Source of the DNA: CAWDYA01 sp963806495
GTDB taxonomy: Bacteria > Acidobacteriota > Polarisedimenticolia > JACPZX01 > DASXTC01
Assembly (NCBI GenBank): GCA_963806495.1
Contig: CAWDYA010000009.1
Coordinates: 1 to 64,000 of the forward strand
Direction: 5' to 3'
DNA length: 64,000 bases
The position numbers and the translations under genes were made by a program. The notes under the pieces were generated by a model. The model did no database searches, was not told the DNA's origin, and saw only the letters and a program-made list of their open reading frames with translations. Positions 17,642-25,984 of the stretch are shown here, piece after piece. How positions within the stretch are numbered: position 1 is the stretch's first letter; every line of letters starts with the position of its first letter.

Positions 17642-19060
17642 TCAGGCCGTGCTGCTCAGCATCTCGACCAGATCGTCCTCGCGCTCCGGCTCGACTGTCC
17701 GCAGGTCGATGACCAGCGCGTCCTCCTGGATCCGCGCCACCACGGGGTGCGGCGCCTTCCGCAGCGCTTCCTCCCACCGCGCCGCGGTGGGCAGGCGGCC
17801 CGCCCGTCCCGGGCGGATGCGGACGAGCGTGGTCGGCAGGTCCTCGGCGGGCGCAGCCCCCCCGCCGACCCGCGAGACGCCCTCGACCAGGGTGACGGCA
17901 TGCCCCTCGGGCAGCCTCGGGGCGAGCCTGTCCGCGAACGCACGCGCCCGCGAGCCGATGCTCGCGGCGTCGGCGAAGATCATCCTCAGCACCGGAATCG
18001 CCTGTGTCTGCGTGCCGCGCACATAAACATCGAGGGTCGCCTCCAGAGCGGCGATCGTCATCTTGTCGAGCCGCAGCGCGCGGTAGAGCGGGTTGGCCAC
18101 CATGGCGTCGATCAGGTTCTGACGCCCCACCGCGATGCCGGCCTGCGGCCCCCCGAGGATCTTGTCCCCGCTGAAGGTGACGATGTCCGCGCCCGCTTCG
18201 AGCACGGACGCCACCGTCGGCTCATCGCGGATACCCGCCGGCGCGAGATCGATCAGCGTGCCGCTGCCCTGATCCACCATCAACGGGATGCCGCGGCGGC
18301 GAGCGAGATCGGAGAGGGCGACGACTTCGACCTCCTCGGTGAACCCGACCACCCTGAAGTTGCTGCGGTGCACCTTCAGCAGCAGACCCGTCCCGGGGCC
18401 GACCGCTTCCTCGTAGTCCGACAGACGCGTCCGGTTCGTGGTGCCCACCTCGCGCAGCCGGCCTCCGCTCTTCGTCATCACGTCCGGGATCCTGAACGAG
18501 CCGCCGATTTCGACGAGCTCGCCACGCGAGATCACAACCTCTCTGCCCTCGGCCAGCGCGTTGAGCGCCAGCAGGACCGCTGCGGCGTTGTTGTTCACCG
18601 CGAGAGAGCCGAGCCCGGGGAAGAGCTGCGAGAGGCTGCGCCGCAGGTGGCTCGACCGGGAGCCGCGATGCCCCGCCTCCAGATCGTACTCGAGCGTCGT
18701 ATAGCCGGACGCGACCCGGGCCACGCTCATCCGCGCCTCCGGAGAGAGGACCGCGCGTCCGAGGTTGGTGTGAACGATGACGCCGGTGGCGTTGATGACC
18801 GGCACCATGGTCGACGTGGTGAGCCTTGCGAGCTGTTCGGCCACACGCTCGCGGACACTCGCCGCGGCGTCGCCATCCCCCGCTTTCGCCCCCTGCGCGG
18901 CCAGGCGGCCGCGCAGCCAGGCCACCGCCTCGCGCACCGCATCGGTGACGAGGGCCCGGCCGTGGGCCGCGATGAGGGGGGTCACGTCCTCATGGCGCAG
19001 GATCGAGTCGATGGAGGGAATCTCCCGGTATTCCCGCGCCGTCTCTTTCTTACGATTCAT
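17642..19060 (-). CDS. selA: L-seryl-tRNA(Sec) selenium transferase SelA
   Basis: PLP-dependent cytosolic enzyme that converts seryl-tRNA(Sec) to selenocysteinyl-tRNA(Sec) using selenophosphate. Length 472 aa is typical. Diagnostic blocks are INATGVIVHTNLGRAVLS, TTLEYDLEAGHRGSR, NNNAAAVLLALNALAEGREV, SRGELVEIGGSFRIPDVM and the PLP-lysine motif TFSGDKILGGPQAG. The N-terminal helix IPSIDSILRHEDV is the tRNA-binding type domain. The ATG at 19060 was chosen because farther upstream the frame runs into the divergent gene. selB lies 28 kb away on the same strand. selC, selD and a clear selenoprotein gene were not found in the window. Confidence 0.95.
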   Translation of the reverse strand: MNRKKETAREYREIPSIDSILRHEDVTPLIAAHGRALVTDAVREAVAWLRGRLAAQGAKAGDGDAAASVRERVAEQLARLTTSTMVPVINATGVIVHTNLGRAVLSPEARMSVARVASGYTTLEYDLEAGHRGSRSSHLRRSLSQLFPGLGSLAVNNNAAAVLLALNALAEGREVVISRGELVEIGGSFRIPDVMTKSGGRLREVGTTNRTRLSDYEEAVGPGTGLLLKVHRSNFRVVGFTEEVEVVALSDLARRRGIPLMVDQGSGTLIDLAPAGIRDEPTVASVLEAGADIVTFSGDKILGGPQAGIAVGRQNLIDAMVANPLYRALRLDKMTIAALEATLDVYVRGTQTQAIPVLRMIFADAASIGSRARAFADRLAPRLPEGHAVTLVEGVSRVGGGAAPAEDLPTTLVRIRPGRAGRLPTAARWEEALRKAPHPVVARIQEDALVIDLRTVEPEREDDLVEMLSSTA

Positions 19061-19080
19061 CGCCCCCCCGAGCGGCCGGA

Positions 19081-19109
19081 TTGATCCTCCCGGCGCAAGT
19101 CCATATATT
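19081..19109 (+). promoter_or_regulatory. promoter for the MXAN_5187-like operon
   Basis: TTGATC (19081-19086), 17-nt spacer and TATATT (19104-19109), about 64 nt before the ATG at 19173. The same AT patch carries TATAAT on the opposite strand (19107-19112) with a weak TTCCGG -35, probably serving selA. It is therefore likely a bidirectional promoter region. Confidence 0.5.
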
Positions 19110-19172
19110 ATAGGCTGCTGCGGGGCCGCCGGAACCTGTCTCACCATCACCCACGGAACGGACACGGACTCC

Positions 19173-19778
19173 ATGAACGATCCCAATCCCATCGAGGAAG
19201 CGCTCAACCACATCGAGGTCGGGATACGGCAGCTCAAGATCCAGTACGACATGTTCTTCGCGGGGGCCATGCCGCGGCAGCCGTTCGAGGTCCGCAAGGA
19301 TCTCGAGACCCTCATCAAGACCGTGGGCGACATGCGCATGCAGCGGTTCGCGGACCGCTACCGTTTCAACTCCCTCGCCACCAAGTACCAGACCATGGTC
19401 GAGCTGTGGAACAAGATGCTGAGGGCCAAGGAGGAAGGGCGCCTGAGGCCCGGCATTCCCGGCTTCGTGGAGCCGATCCGCCGGCAGCAGCAGGCGGCCG
19501 CCGGAAACGGCAACGGGAGCAGTCCGCAGGGCCCCGAGAGCTTCACCTTCCGCAGCCCCGAAACCGAAGGCGACTCCCTGAAACTGTTCTATGATAGGTA
19601 CGTCGAAGCATCGCGTAAGTCCGTGAGCTACGGAAAGTTCCTGAGCCAGATCCTCGCCAAGACCGAGGCGATCAAGAAGAAATCCGGGTGCGAGTCGGTC
19701 ACCTACTCGATCGAGGTCAAGGGGAAAGGCGTCAGCCTCAAGGCGCGCCCCGCGCGCGGCGGGAAGGAGAAGAAGTGA
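19173..19778 (+). CDS. MXAN_5187-like conserved hypothetical protein
   Basis: 201-aa soluble protein. The N-terminal block NHIEVGIRQLKIQYDMFFAGAMPRQP, followed by RFADRYRFNSLATKYQTMVELWNKM, resembles what I remember of the MXAN_5187 C-terminal-domain proteins of myxobacteria and acidobacteria; this is recalled, not checked. A linker rich in Gly, Asn and Gln (about residues 105-125) separates it from a C-terminal domain (KLFYDRYVEASRKSVSYGKFLSQI, then YSIEVKGKGVSLKARP) that looks like the end of a small RNA/protein-binding module. The function is unknown. Its TGA overlaps the GTG of the next gene (GTGA), so the two are probably translationally coupled. Confidence 0.7.
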   Translation: MNDPNPIEEALNHIEVGIRQLKIQYDMFFAGAMPRQPFEVRKDLETLIKTVGDMRMQRFADRYRFNSLATKYQTMVELWNKMLRAKEEGRLRPGIPGFVEPIRRQQQAAAGNGNGSSPQGPESFTFRSPETEGDSLKLFYDRYVEASRKSVSYGKFLSQILAKTEAIKKKSGCESVTYSIEVKGKGVSLKARPARGGKEKK

Positions 19779-20410
19779 GGAGCATCGTCAGTCGATCGGC
19801 CGCGCTGGCCCTCGCGGTCACCTGCGCGATCCTGGCCGGCGCATGCGCGCATCATCACCGATCCAATGACCTCGAGACGAGCCAGGAGGCGGTCTCGGTC
19901 GATGTTTCGAGCCTCTGGAAGCAGGAGACCAAGGACGATCCGATCGCGGCGTATCGCGTCCGTCTGGCCGCCGACCCGTACAATCCGGGGCTCCACAACA
20001 ACCTGGGCAACGCCTACGTTCTGCAGAACAGGATGGACGACGCGATCCGCGAGTTCAAAAACGCCGCCAGACTCGACCCTGCGTCCCCGGTGCCCTGGAA
20101 CAACCTGGGAACGACCTACCGGAAGATCGGCAGAATCGGCGCGGCCGAGAGCGCCTTCCGCAAGGCGACCGAGATCGACGACCACTACGCGCTCGCCTGG
20201 TACAACCTCGGGACGATCTACGACGCGAAGGACGACTATGACAAGGCTATCGAGTTCTATCTGAAAGCGATCTCGCTCAAGCCGGAGCTCGCGGAGGCCA
20301 CGTACAACCCGCAGGTGCTGAACAACCCGCACCTCATGGTGGTCAAGCTGCGGCACTTCCTCGAAGAATCGGGCAACGTCGCGCTTCCCCTCGACCGACT
20401 TCCCGAATAG
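19775..20410 (+). CDS. TPR lipoprotein
   Basis: 211-aa exported lipoprotein. The GTG at 19775 gives a signal peptide ending in the lipobox LAGAC (Cys about residue 23), followed by HHH. Three TPR units cover about residues 55-180: NPGLHNNLGNAYVLQNRMDDAI, SPVPWNNLGTTYRKIGRIGAAE, HYALAWYNLGTIYDAKDDYDKAI. Proteins of this kind act as membrane-anchored protein-interaction scaffolds, for example in outer-membrane assembly; the partner is unknown. It overlaps the preceding gene by 4 nt, and the next gene starts 19 nt after it, so the three genes plus purH look like one operon. Confidence 0.85.
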   Translation: MRSIVSRSAALALAVTCAILAGACAHHHRSNDLETSQEAVSVDVSSLWKQETKDDPIAAYRVRLAADPYNPGLHNNLGNAYVLQNRMDDAIREFKNAARLDPASPVPWNNLGTTYRKIGRIGAAESAFRKATEIDDHYALAWYNLGTIYDAKDDYDKAIEFYLKAISLKPELAEATYNPQVLNNPHLMVVKLRHFLEESGNVALPLDRLPE

Positions 20411-20429
20411 CAGCGGAGTGGATGAGGCG

Positions 20430-21251
20430 ATGGCTGTCCCCACGGCTCGCTCGAGGCGGACGGCCGGAGTCGCCGGCGTGAGCCTGCTGCTCATCCTCGC
20501 CGCGGCCCCCTCGCGGGCGCTGGGATGGACCCCTGCCATGGACGACCGCGTGGCCCACGAGGCGATTCGCCTCATGCCGACGTCGCTGCGGGAGATCCTC
20601 GAGACCCATCTGGCCGACATGACCGCCGGCATAAGGGAGGCCGCCGGTGACGAATCCGGGCCGGATCACACGCTCGACCCGGGTCAGGAAGGATCCAGCG
20701 CCGCCACCCTGGCCGCGAGAAAGGTCGCCGAGACGATCGCCATGATCAACGGCCATAAACCATTCGCCGACGTGGCGCGCTCGATGGGCGCCCTGGCGCA
20801 TGTCATCGGCGATCTGAACGACCCTCTCCAGGTCTCGAGCGACGACCCGGCAGAGCAGCGCTACGCGGGCGATTACGCATCCTATGTCGAGAGCAATCTG
20901 GATCGGTACCCACTCGTCTTCTACGGGTGGAAGGACACGCATCTGGGCCTGCCGGGCCGACCGGCTGACGGCGACGTCGCCTCGTTCGCGGAGTCGATCG
21001 CCCGGCGCAGCCGCGAGCACTACCGGCACATCCGCCGCGCCTACGCCTCCAGCGACCCCCGTCCCGTCGCCCAGCGCTTCGACGTGCGATCGCTGCCGTT
21101 CGGCATCGGCTCGCTCTGCTATTCTCATACCGTAACCGACACCGCCAGGATCTGGCTTCACATCTGGGGGCGCGCCCACGGCGATCTTCGCGGCACCCCC
21201 TACCTCGCCCGGGAGCTTTCGGCGGGGATGTCAAGCGGGGGACGACCATGA
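20430..21251 (+). CDS. secreted zinc-dependent phospholipase C / S1-P1 nuclease-fold protein
   Basis: 273-aa exported protein. A signal peptide ends near ALG, and the mature protein starts WTPAMDDRVAHEAIRLMP; an N-terminal Trp coordinating zinc is the hallmark of the phospholipase C/P1 nuclease fold. GALAHVIGDLNDPLQ matches the metal-binding helix (H and D ligands), and FYGWKDTH, REHYRHIRRAY and CYSHTVTDTARIW supply further His and Asp that could be ligands. The substrate (phospholipid or nucleic acid) cannot be told from sequence. I prefer the ATG at 20430, which has GAGG upstream, over the GTG at 20418. The stop overlaps the purH start (ATGA). Confidence 0.65.
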   Translation: MAVPTARSRRTAGVAGVSLLLILAAAPSRALGWTPAMDDRVAHEAIRLMPTSLREILETHLADMTAGIREAAGDESGPDHTLDPGQEGSSAATLAARKVAETIAMINGHKPFADVARSMGALAHVIGDLNDPLQVSSDDPAEQRYAGDYASYVESNLDRYPLVFYGWKDTHLGLPGRPADGDVASFAESIARRSREHYRHIRRAYASSDPRPVAQRFDVRSLPFGIGSLCYSHTVTDTARIWLHIWGRAHGDLRGTPYLARELSAGMSSGGRP

Positions 21252-22795
21252 GCCGCAGGATCAAGCGTGCGCTGCTGAGCGTGTTCGACAAGACGGGGAT
21301 CATCGACTTCGCGAAGGGGCTCTCCGAGGCCGGCGTGGAGATCGTCTCGACGGGCGGCACCGCACGCGCCCTGGCCGAGGCCGGCGTGAAGACGCGCGAG
21401 ATCTCCGACCTGACCGGGTTCCCCGAGATGCTCGACGGGCGCGTCAAGACGCTTCACCCTCGGGTCCACGGCGGCCTGCTCGCAGTGCGCGACAACCCGG
21501 GGCACATGAGCCAGGCGGAGGAGCACCGCATCGAGATGATCGACCTGGTCGCGATCAACCTGTACCCGTTCGAGCGCACGGTGGAGGAGAATCCGGACGA
21601 TCGCGCGCGGATCATCGAGATGATCGACATCGGCGGACCGGCAATGCTCCGCTCCGCTTCGAAGAACCACCGTTACGTCACCGTCGTCGTCGACCCGGCC
21701 GACTACCCCCGAGTCCTCGAGCAGGTTCGTGCGGGAGGAGTGCCGGACGCCATGCGCCTCGAGCTCGCCGCGCGGGCCTTCGGCCGCACCGCGGGCTACG
21801 ACGCGGCGATCGCCGCGACGATGGAGCGGTTCCGGGGTGAAACCGCCGGCTTCCCCGACAGGCTGGTCCTCTCCTATCACAAGGTCGCCGATCTGCGCTA
21901 CGGAGAGAACCCGCATCAGAGCGCAGCGCTGTATGCCGATCCGCGCGAGACCGGCTCCTCCGTCGTCACCGCCGAGCAGCTGCAGGGCAAGGAGCTCTCG
22001 TTCAACAACATCCTCGATCTGGACGCCGCATGGGGCCTTGCGGGCGACTTCGATACGCCGGCCTGCGCCATCATCAAGCACAACAACCCGGCGGGGGCGG
22101 CTCTGGCCCCGACCCTCGAGGAGGCGTACCGCCTCGCGCTGGCCTGCGATCCACTATCCGCGTTCGGTGGGATCGTGGCTTTCAACCGGACCGTCACCGG
22201 TGGAGCGGCCCGCGAGATGTCCAGCCTGTTTCTCGAGGCGGTCATCGCCCCCGACTACGATCCCGAAGCGCTGGAGGTGCTGCGGGCGAAGAAGAACCTC
22301 CGCGTCATGAGGACCGGGACGCCCGAGTCCGCTCAGGTCGGCCGGGACTACAAGCGTGTCGCCGGGGGGCTGCTCGCCCAGGACAGGGACAGGTCCGCGA
22401 TCGACCGTTCGTCGCTGAAGATCGTGACCCGGCGCCCCCCCACGCGGGAGGAGATGGACTCGCTGCTGTTCGCGTGGCGTGTGGCACGCCACGTCAAGTC
22501 CAACGCGATCGTCTACGCGAAGGGCACCGCCACCATCGGGGTGGGCGCGGGGCAGATGAGCCGCGTCGACGCGGTCAGGCTCGGCGCGATGAAGGCCGCC
22601 GTGCCGCTCGAGGGATCGGTGCTCGCCTCGGACGCCTTCTTCCCCTTCCGCGACAATATCGATGAAGCGGCCCGTGCGGGCGTCCGCGCCATCATCGAGC
22701 CCGGCGGCTCGGTCCGCGACGCCGAGGTGATCCAGGCCGCCGATGAGCACGACATCGCGATGGTGTTCACGGGCCGCCGCCATTTCAGACATTGA
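21248..22795 (+). CDS. purH: bifunctional AICAR transformylase / IMP cyclohydrolase PurH
   Basis: Cytosolic enzyme for the last two steps of purine synthesis, AICAR to FAICAR and FAICAR to IMP. Length 515 aa is normal. The N-terminal IMP cyclohydrolase (MGS-like) domain has LLSVFDKTGIIDFAKGL, GVEIVSTGGTARALAEAG and TLHPRVHGGLLA. The transformylase domain has the folate/AICAR motif DLRYGENPHQSAALY, then IIKHNNPAGAA, and the C-terminal SNAIVYAKG, IGVGAGQMSRVD and SDAFFPFRDNIDEAA. Its ATG overlaps the previous stop by 4 nt, so a housekeeping purine gene is coupled here to exported proteins of unknown role. No other pur gene is nearby. Confidence 0.96.
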   Translation: MSRRIKRALLSVFDKTGIIDFAKGLSEAGVEIVSTGGTARALAEAGVKTREISDLTGFPEMLDGRVKTLHPRVHGGLLAVRDNPGHMSQAEEHRIEMIDLVAINLYPFERTVEENPDDRARIIEMIDIGGPAMLRSASKNHRYVTVVVDPADYPRVLEQVRAGGVPDAMRLELAARAFGRTAGYDAAIAATMERFRGETAGFPDRLVLSYHKVADLRYGENPHQSAALYADPRETGSSVVTAEQLQGKELSFNNILDLDAAWGLAGDFDTPACAIIKHNNPAGAALAPTLEEAYRLALACDPLSAFGGIVAFNRTVTGGAAREMSSLFLEAVIAPDYDPEALEVLRAKKNLRVMRTGTPESAQVGRDYKRVAGGLLAQDRDRSAIDRSSLKIVTRRPPTREEMDSLLFAWRVARHVKSNAIVYAKGTATIGVGAGQMSRVDAVRLGAMKAAVPLEGSVLASDAFFPFRDNIDEAARAGVRAIIEPGGSVRDAEVIQAADEHDIAMVFTGRRHFRH

Positions 22796-22863
22796 CGCAT
22801 TCGCTGGGTGATACGACACAGCCCCGGCCGTGAGCGACGGGCGCGTGGCCGCGGCTTCTTCCT

Positions 22864-22890
22864 GTAAGTATCTTAAATACAAACACTTAC
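22864..22890. promoter_or_regulatory. AT-rich inverted repeat upstream of the rhodanese leader
   Basis: GTAAGTAT (22864-22871) and ACACTTAC (22883-22890) form 8-nt arms with one mismatch around an 11-nt AT-rich centre in an otherwise GC-rich gap. It is a candidate operator or promoter core; no convincing -35/-10 pair was identified. Confidence 0.3.
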
Positions 22891-22943
22891 CCGAACCACA
22901 TCCATCTCGCCCGCCGTGGCGTCACCCTTGCATCCTTTATCGC

Positions 22944-23028
22944 AGGGGCCCGCCCCGCCAGGGGTCTCACGCCCCGCCTGGTAGACGGGAGCGTCCGCGG
23001 AAGGCCCGGGGCCCCTCCAAGGAGGGCC
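22944..23028 (+). promoter_or_regulatory. candidate cis-regulatory RNA in the rhodanese leader
   Basis: A closing helix AGGGGCCC (22944-22951) with GGGCCCCT (23009-23016) encloses inner hairpins: GACG-GGAG-CGTC at 22984-22995, and CCAGG with CCTGG. The 3' strand of the closing helix overlaps the left arm of a second hairpin (23010-23018 with 23021-23028) whose right arm contains the GGAGGG ribosome site of the gene starting at 23034. The two structures exclude one another, the layout of a translational switch. No known riboswitch class is recognised. Confidence 0.4.
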
Positions 23029-23033
23029 TGGCC

Positions 23034-23954
23034 ATGACCTGCAAGTCGTTTGGTGCCGCCTCTACGATCCTTCTCCTCGCCTGCGTCGTCGCCGGCGCGG
23101 CTCCCTCACCACCGGTTCCGGCCTCGATGGTCTCGCCACAGTGGGTCGCCCTGCACACGGGCGAGCCAGAGCTGCGCATCCTCGACGTGCGCGCCAACCC
23201 GCACGACTACTTCGTCGCACACGTCCCCAACGCCGTCAACCTCTCCGACTCGTCCCTCCGCGGCCCGTGCGAGGGGATCCCGGCGCAGTACCAGGCGCCC
23301 GGGACCCTGGCGGCGATCCTCTCACGCGCGGGTGTGCGTCAAAGCGATCGTGTCGTCGTCTACTCGGACGGTGCGGACGTGCTGGGGGCGACGCTCGTGG
23401 CGTACGCGCTCGAGCGTCTCGGGCACCCGGAGGTGATGGTGATGGACGGCGGCTGGTCGGCCTACCGCGAAGCCGGGCTGAGGACCTCGCAGGACTATCC
23501 GGCCTACGACGAAGGCTCCCTGCCGGCGCTCGATAACACCTCGATACGCGTGAACCTGGACGAGGTGCGCGCGCTGCTTGGGCAGCGAGACGCGACCTTC
23601 ATCGACGCGAGGCCCGCCGAAGAGTACAGCGGCAGGGTGGACACGTGGATCCGCAACGGCCACATCCCGGGAGCGCTGAACATCGACTGGCATCTGCTGG
23701 TGCGTGAGGACAACCCGCACGCGTTCCGCTCGGCGGAAGAGCTCCGCTCGCTCTACGAGGTCCGGACGATCTTCAGAAAGGACGACATCATCCTGTACTG
23801 CGGCACGGGGCGGGAGGCGACGCTGCACTATTTCGTTCTCAAGCACGTACTCGGCTATCCGAGAGTCCGTCTGTACGAGGGTTCATGGAAGGAGTACGCA
23901 GCGCATGAGGAGCTTCCGGTCGAGGCCGACTACCCGCGCATCGCGTCCGACTGA
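23034..23954 (+). CDS. exported two-domain rhodanese (sulfurtransferase)
   Basis: 306-aa predicted periplasmic thiosulfate/3-mercaptopyruvate-type sulfurtransferase. An N-terminal signal peptide (STILLLACVVAGAAPSPP) precedes two rhodanese domains. The first (about 30-150; LRILDVRANPHDYFVAHVPN, VVVYSDGADVLGA) lacks the active Cys and is structural. The second (about 170-300) has FIDARPAEEYSG, HIPGALNIDW and the active loop YCGTGREATLHYF with the catalytic Cys. CGTGREA differs from the CGSGVTA loop of mercaptopyruvate enzymes, so the acceptor is uncertain. The ATG at 23034 has GGAGGG upstream, inside a predicted hairpin. The Cys at residue 17 lacks a good lipobox. Confidence 0.85.
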   Translation: MTCKSFGAASTILLLACVVAGAAPSPPVPASMVSPQWVALHTGEPELRILDVRANPHDYFVAHVPNAVNLSDSSLRGPCEGIPAQYQAPGTLAAILSRAGVRQSDRVVVYSDGADVLGATLVAYALERLGHPEVMVMDGGWSAYREAGLRTSQDYPAYDEGSLPALDNTSIRVNLDEVRALLGQRDATFIDARPAEEYSGRVDTWIRNGHIPGALNIDWHLLVREDNPHAFRSAEELRSLYEVRTIFRKDDIILYCGTGREATLHYFVLKHVLGYPRVRLYEGSWKEYAAHEELPVEADYPRIASD

Positions 23955-23972
23955 TACCCGCGGGTGTATGCT

Positions 23973-24010
23973 CTCCTGATGCCGCCCGCCCCCCCGGGCG
24001 GCATCAGGAG
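23973..24010 (+). promoter_or_regulatory. 16-bp perfect hairpin covering the otsB ribosome site
   Basis: 23973-23988 pairs perfectly with 23995-24010 around a six-C loop. The right arm contains AGGAG of the AGGAGG Shine-Dalgarno (24006-24011), 7 nt before the GTG at 24019. No U tract follows, so it is not a standard terminator. It may block otsB translation or buffer the rhodanese mRNA end. Confidence 0.6.
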
Positions 24011-24018
24011 GCTATTCC

Positions 24019-24837
24019 GTGACCGGCAGCCGCTCCATCCGTGACCTTCCCTCCGCGCTGACGCGCCGCGACGAGATCTCACGCCGCATGCGGGGCAGGA
24101 CGCCCGTGGTCTTTCTCGATTACGACGGCACGCTCGCTCCCATCGCCCCCCGGCCGGAGCTTGCCTCGATGCCTCCGACCACGCGGCAGCTCGTGAGCGA
24201 GCTGGCGGACGCCGCACCGCTCGCGATCATCAGCGGGCGCGACATGCGTGACGTGGCGGCGCTCGTCGGTCTGCCCGGGCTCGTCTACGCGGGCAGCCAC
24301 GGCCTGGAGATCTCCGGCCCGGGCGGGCTCCGGCTCGAGCACGAGGAGGGGCTGCAGTGCCTCCCCGACCTCGACGCGGCGCAGGAGGCGCTGATGCGGG
24401 CACTGGGCGCGGTCCCCGGCTCGCAGGTGGAGCGCAAGCGGTTCAGCATCGCGGTGCACTACCGCAACGTCGCGCCGGGTGACGAGACGCAGGTCGTTTC
24501 GACCGCGGCACGCGTCCTCGGCGCGCACCCATGTCTGAGACGCGCTGATGGCAAGAAGGTGATCGAGCTGAGGCCCGACATCGACTGGGACAAGGGCCGT
24601 GCGGTGGACTGGATCCTCTCGGCACTGAAGCCCGCCGGCGACCCGCTGCCCGTCTACGTCGGGGACGATCTCACGGACGAGGACGCATTCGCGACCCTGG
24701 AAGGCCGCGGCCTGACCGCCGTCGTCGAGGGCGGAGATCACCCGACGCACGCCGAATATTCCCTGTCGGGTCACGACGAGGTGGAACGGTTTCTGGAGCT
24801 GCTGATCCGTGCGGCTTCGGGGCCGCTCAGTACCTGA
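24019..24837 (+). CDS. otsB: trehalose-6-phosphate phosphatase OtsB
   Basis: HAD-family cytosolic enzyme that dephosphorylates trehalose 6-phosphate in osmoprotectant synthesis. 272 aa. HAD motif I is FLDYDGTLAPI (nucleophile and acid-base Asp near residues 34 and 36), motif II lies in LAIISGRDMRD, and motif IV is VGDDLTDEDAFATL. The cap contains SHGLEISGPGG and VIELRPDIDWDKGRAV, as in OtsB. The start is GTG at 24019 with AGGAGG 7 nt upstream, but that site lies in a perfect 16-bp stem. No trehalose-6-phosphate synthase (otsA) is adjacent. The 3' end overlaps the convergent gene by 11 bases. Confidence 0.93.
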   Translation: MTGSRSIRDLPSALTRRDEISRRMRGRTPVVFLDYDGTLAPIAPRPELASMPPTTRQLVSELADAAPLAIISGRDMRDVAALVGLPGLVYAGSHGLEISGPGGLRLEHEEGLQCLPDLDAAQEALMRALGAVPGSQVERKRFSIAVHYRNVAPGDETQVVSTAARVLGAHPCLRRADGKKVIELRPDIDWDKGRAVDWILSALKPAGDPLPVYVGDDLTDEDAFATLEGRGLTAVVEGGDHPTHAEYSLSGHDEVERFLELLIRAASGPLST

Positions 24838-25984
24838 AGACCGCCGCCAGGTCCCCTTCGTCCACCGGCATCATCTCGCCTTCCACGACGTACACCCTGC
24901 CGCCTTGCAGCATCGTGTGTACGGCCCCGAGGTCGAGCAGGTCCTGGTTGCCGTCCCGGTGCTCGTCATCGCGCTCGAGCCGGCGCTGTTCGTGGTCGTA
25001 GCGGCCCCAGGCACGCGCGCCCTTCCTCAGAAAGAGGGTCTCCACTCTGCCGTCGAGCGAGGCCGGCAGGATGACGTCGAGCTGCTCCGAGGCCCTGCCC
25101 GTTCCCGAGAGCTGCTGGAAGCGGCTTGCCGCCACCAGATGCTCGCGGGCGAAACGCGGCTCGACAATCGACCATGCGCGCTCCCTGAGCTCGCCGGGGC
25201 TCAGCTCGGAAGCGTTCACCCGGATCTCGTCCTCCACGAGGTCGGGCAGCGCGGCCGCCTCGCGGAAAATCGGCAGCAGATACTCCACACCGGCCAGGAC
25301 GAGAGGCGCCTCGCGGTCGCGCAGGATCTCCTTGAGACCCTTGCCCACCACGCCGAAGAACTTGCGCAGCTCCGGCTTCACGTCGTCGGCGCCGCCGCCC
25401 TGTCCGTGGAACATGGCGGGCCGGCCGCCGCCTCCGGCGGGCGCCCCCGTGTGGAACTGGAGGTGTGCCTCCTCGGTCTCGCTGCCGACCACTTCCTTGA
25501 AGCTCACCGGCATTTCACCCAGATCGACCTCCCCGATCTCGTAGCGCGTGCATTCGTACAGCTTCATCTGCTTGCGATTCACGCTCAGGACGTAGAAACG
25601 GCCGTTCGTCGTGAGGAGCCTCAGCAGCGGCTTCGCGTAGAACCTGTCCTCGACGATCGCGAGCTCGTCGAGCTTGATCGGCACGCGGTAATAGCGGAAG
25701 AACCCCGGGGAGAGATAGACCGCGAGACCGTCGCGCTGATGCTGCCAGAACAGGGAGTCGTCGATCAGCTCGTACGCGGGCCGGAACATGTCCCGCACCT
25801 CGGGGGGCCGCAGTCGCTGGCCCTCGAGCACGCGCTCCTCGGCGCGCCGAACGAGATTCTTGAATCGTCTGGCGTTCTGAAGCGATTCCCTGCCCGCCTT
25901 CTCGGTGGACAGGAAGATCGAAACCCGGTCGCTCCCCAATCCCTCGACCAGCGCTCGGAGCTCCTCCCTCGAGAACAGCCTCAT
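24827..25984 (-). CDS. baeRF-type (bacterial eRF1-like) protein
   Basis: 385-aa protein resembling the bacterial archaeo-eukaryotic release-factor families (baeRF, possibly family 7). N-terminal alpha/beta: VSIFLSTEKAGRESLQNARRFKNLVRRAEE. Then LAVYLSPGFFRYYRVPIKLDELAIVEDRFYAKPLLRLLTTNGRFYVLSVNRK in consecutive blocks, the domain that precedes an eRF1 domain 2-like fold. A Gly-rich linker (TGAPAGGGGRPAMFHGQGGG, about 193-212) marks the position of a loop equivalent to the GGQ loop; a GQGGG is present, but classical GGQ is not. The C-terminal domain ends with LQGGRVYVVEGEMMPVDEGD, the L7Ae-like end of these proteins. Role: proposed ribosome-associated hydrolase or rescue factor, unproven. The ATG at 25984 has GGAGG upstream. 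Confidence 0.65.
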   Translation of the reverse strand: MRLFSREELRALVEGLGSDRVSIFLSTEKAGRESLQNARRFKNLVRRAEERVLEGQRLRPPEVRDMFRPAYELIDDSLFWQHQRDGLAVYLSPGFFRYYRVPIKLDELAIVEDRFYAKPLLRLLTTNGRFYVLSVNRKQMKLYECTRYEIGEVDLGEMPVSFKEVVGSETEEAHLQFHTGAPAGGGGRPAMFHGQGGGADDVKPELRKFFGVVGKGLKEILRDREAPLVLAGVEYLLPIFREAAALPDLVEDEIRVNASELSPGELRERAWSIVEPRFAREHLVAASRFQQLSGTGRASEQLDVILPASLDGRVETLFLRKGARAWGRYDHEQRRLERDDEHRDGNQDLLDLGAVHTMLQGGRVYVVEGEMMPVDEGDLAAVFRY

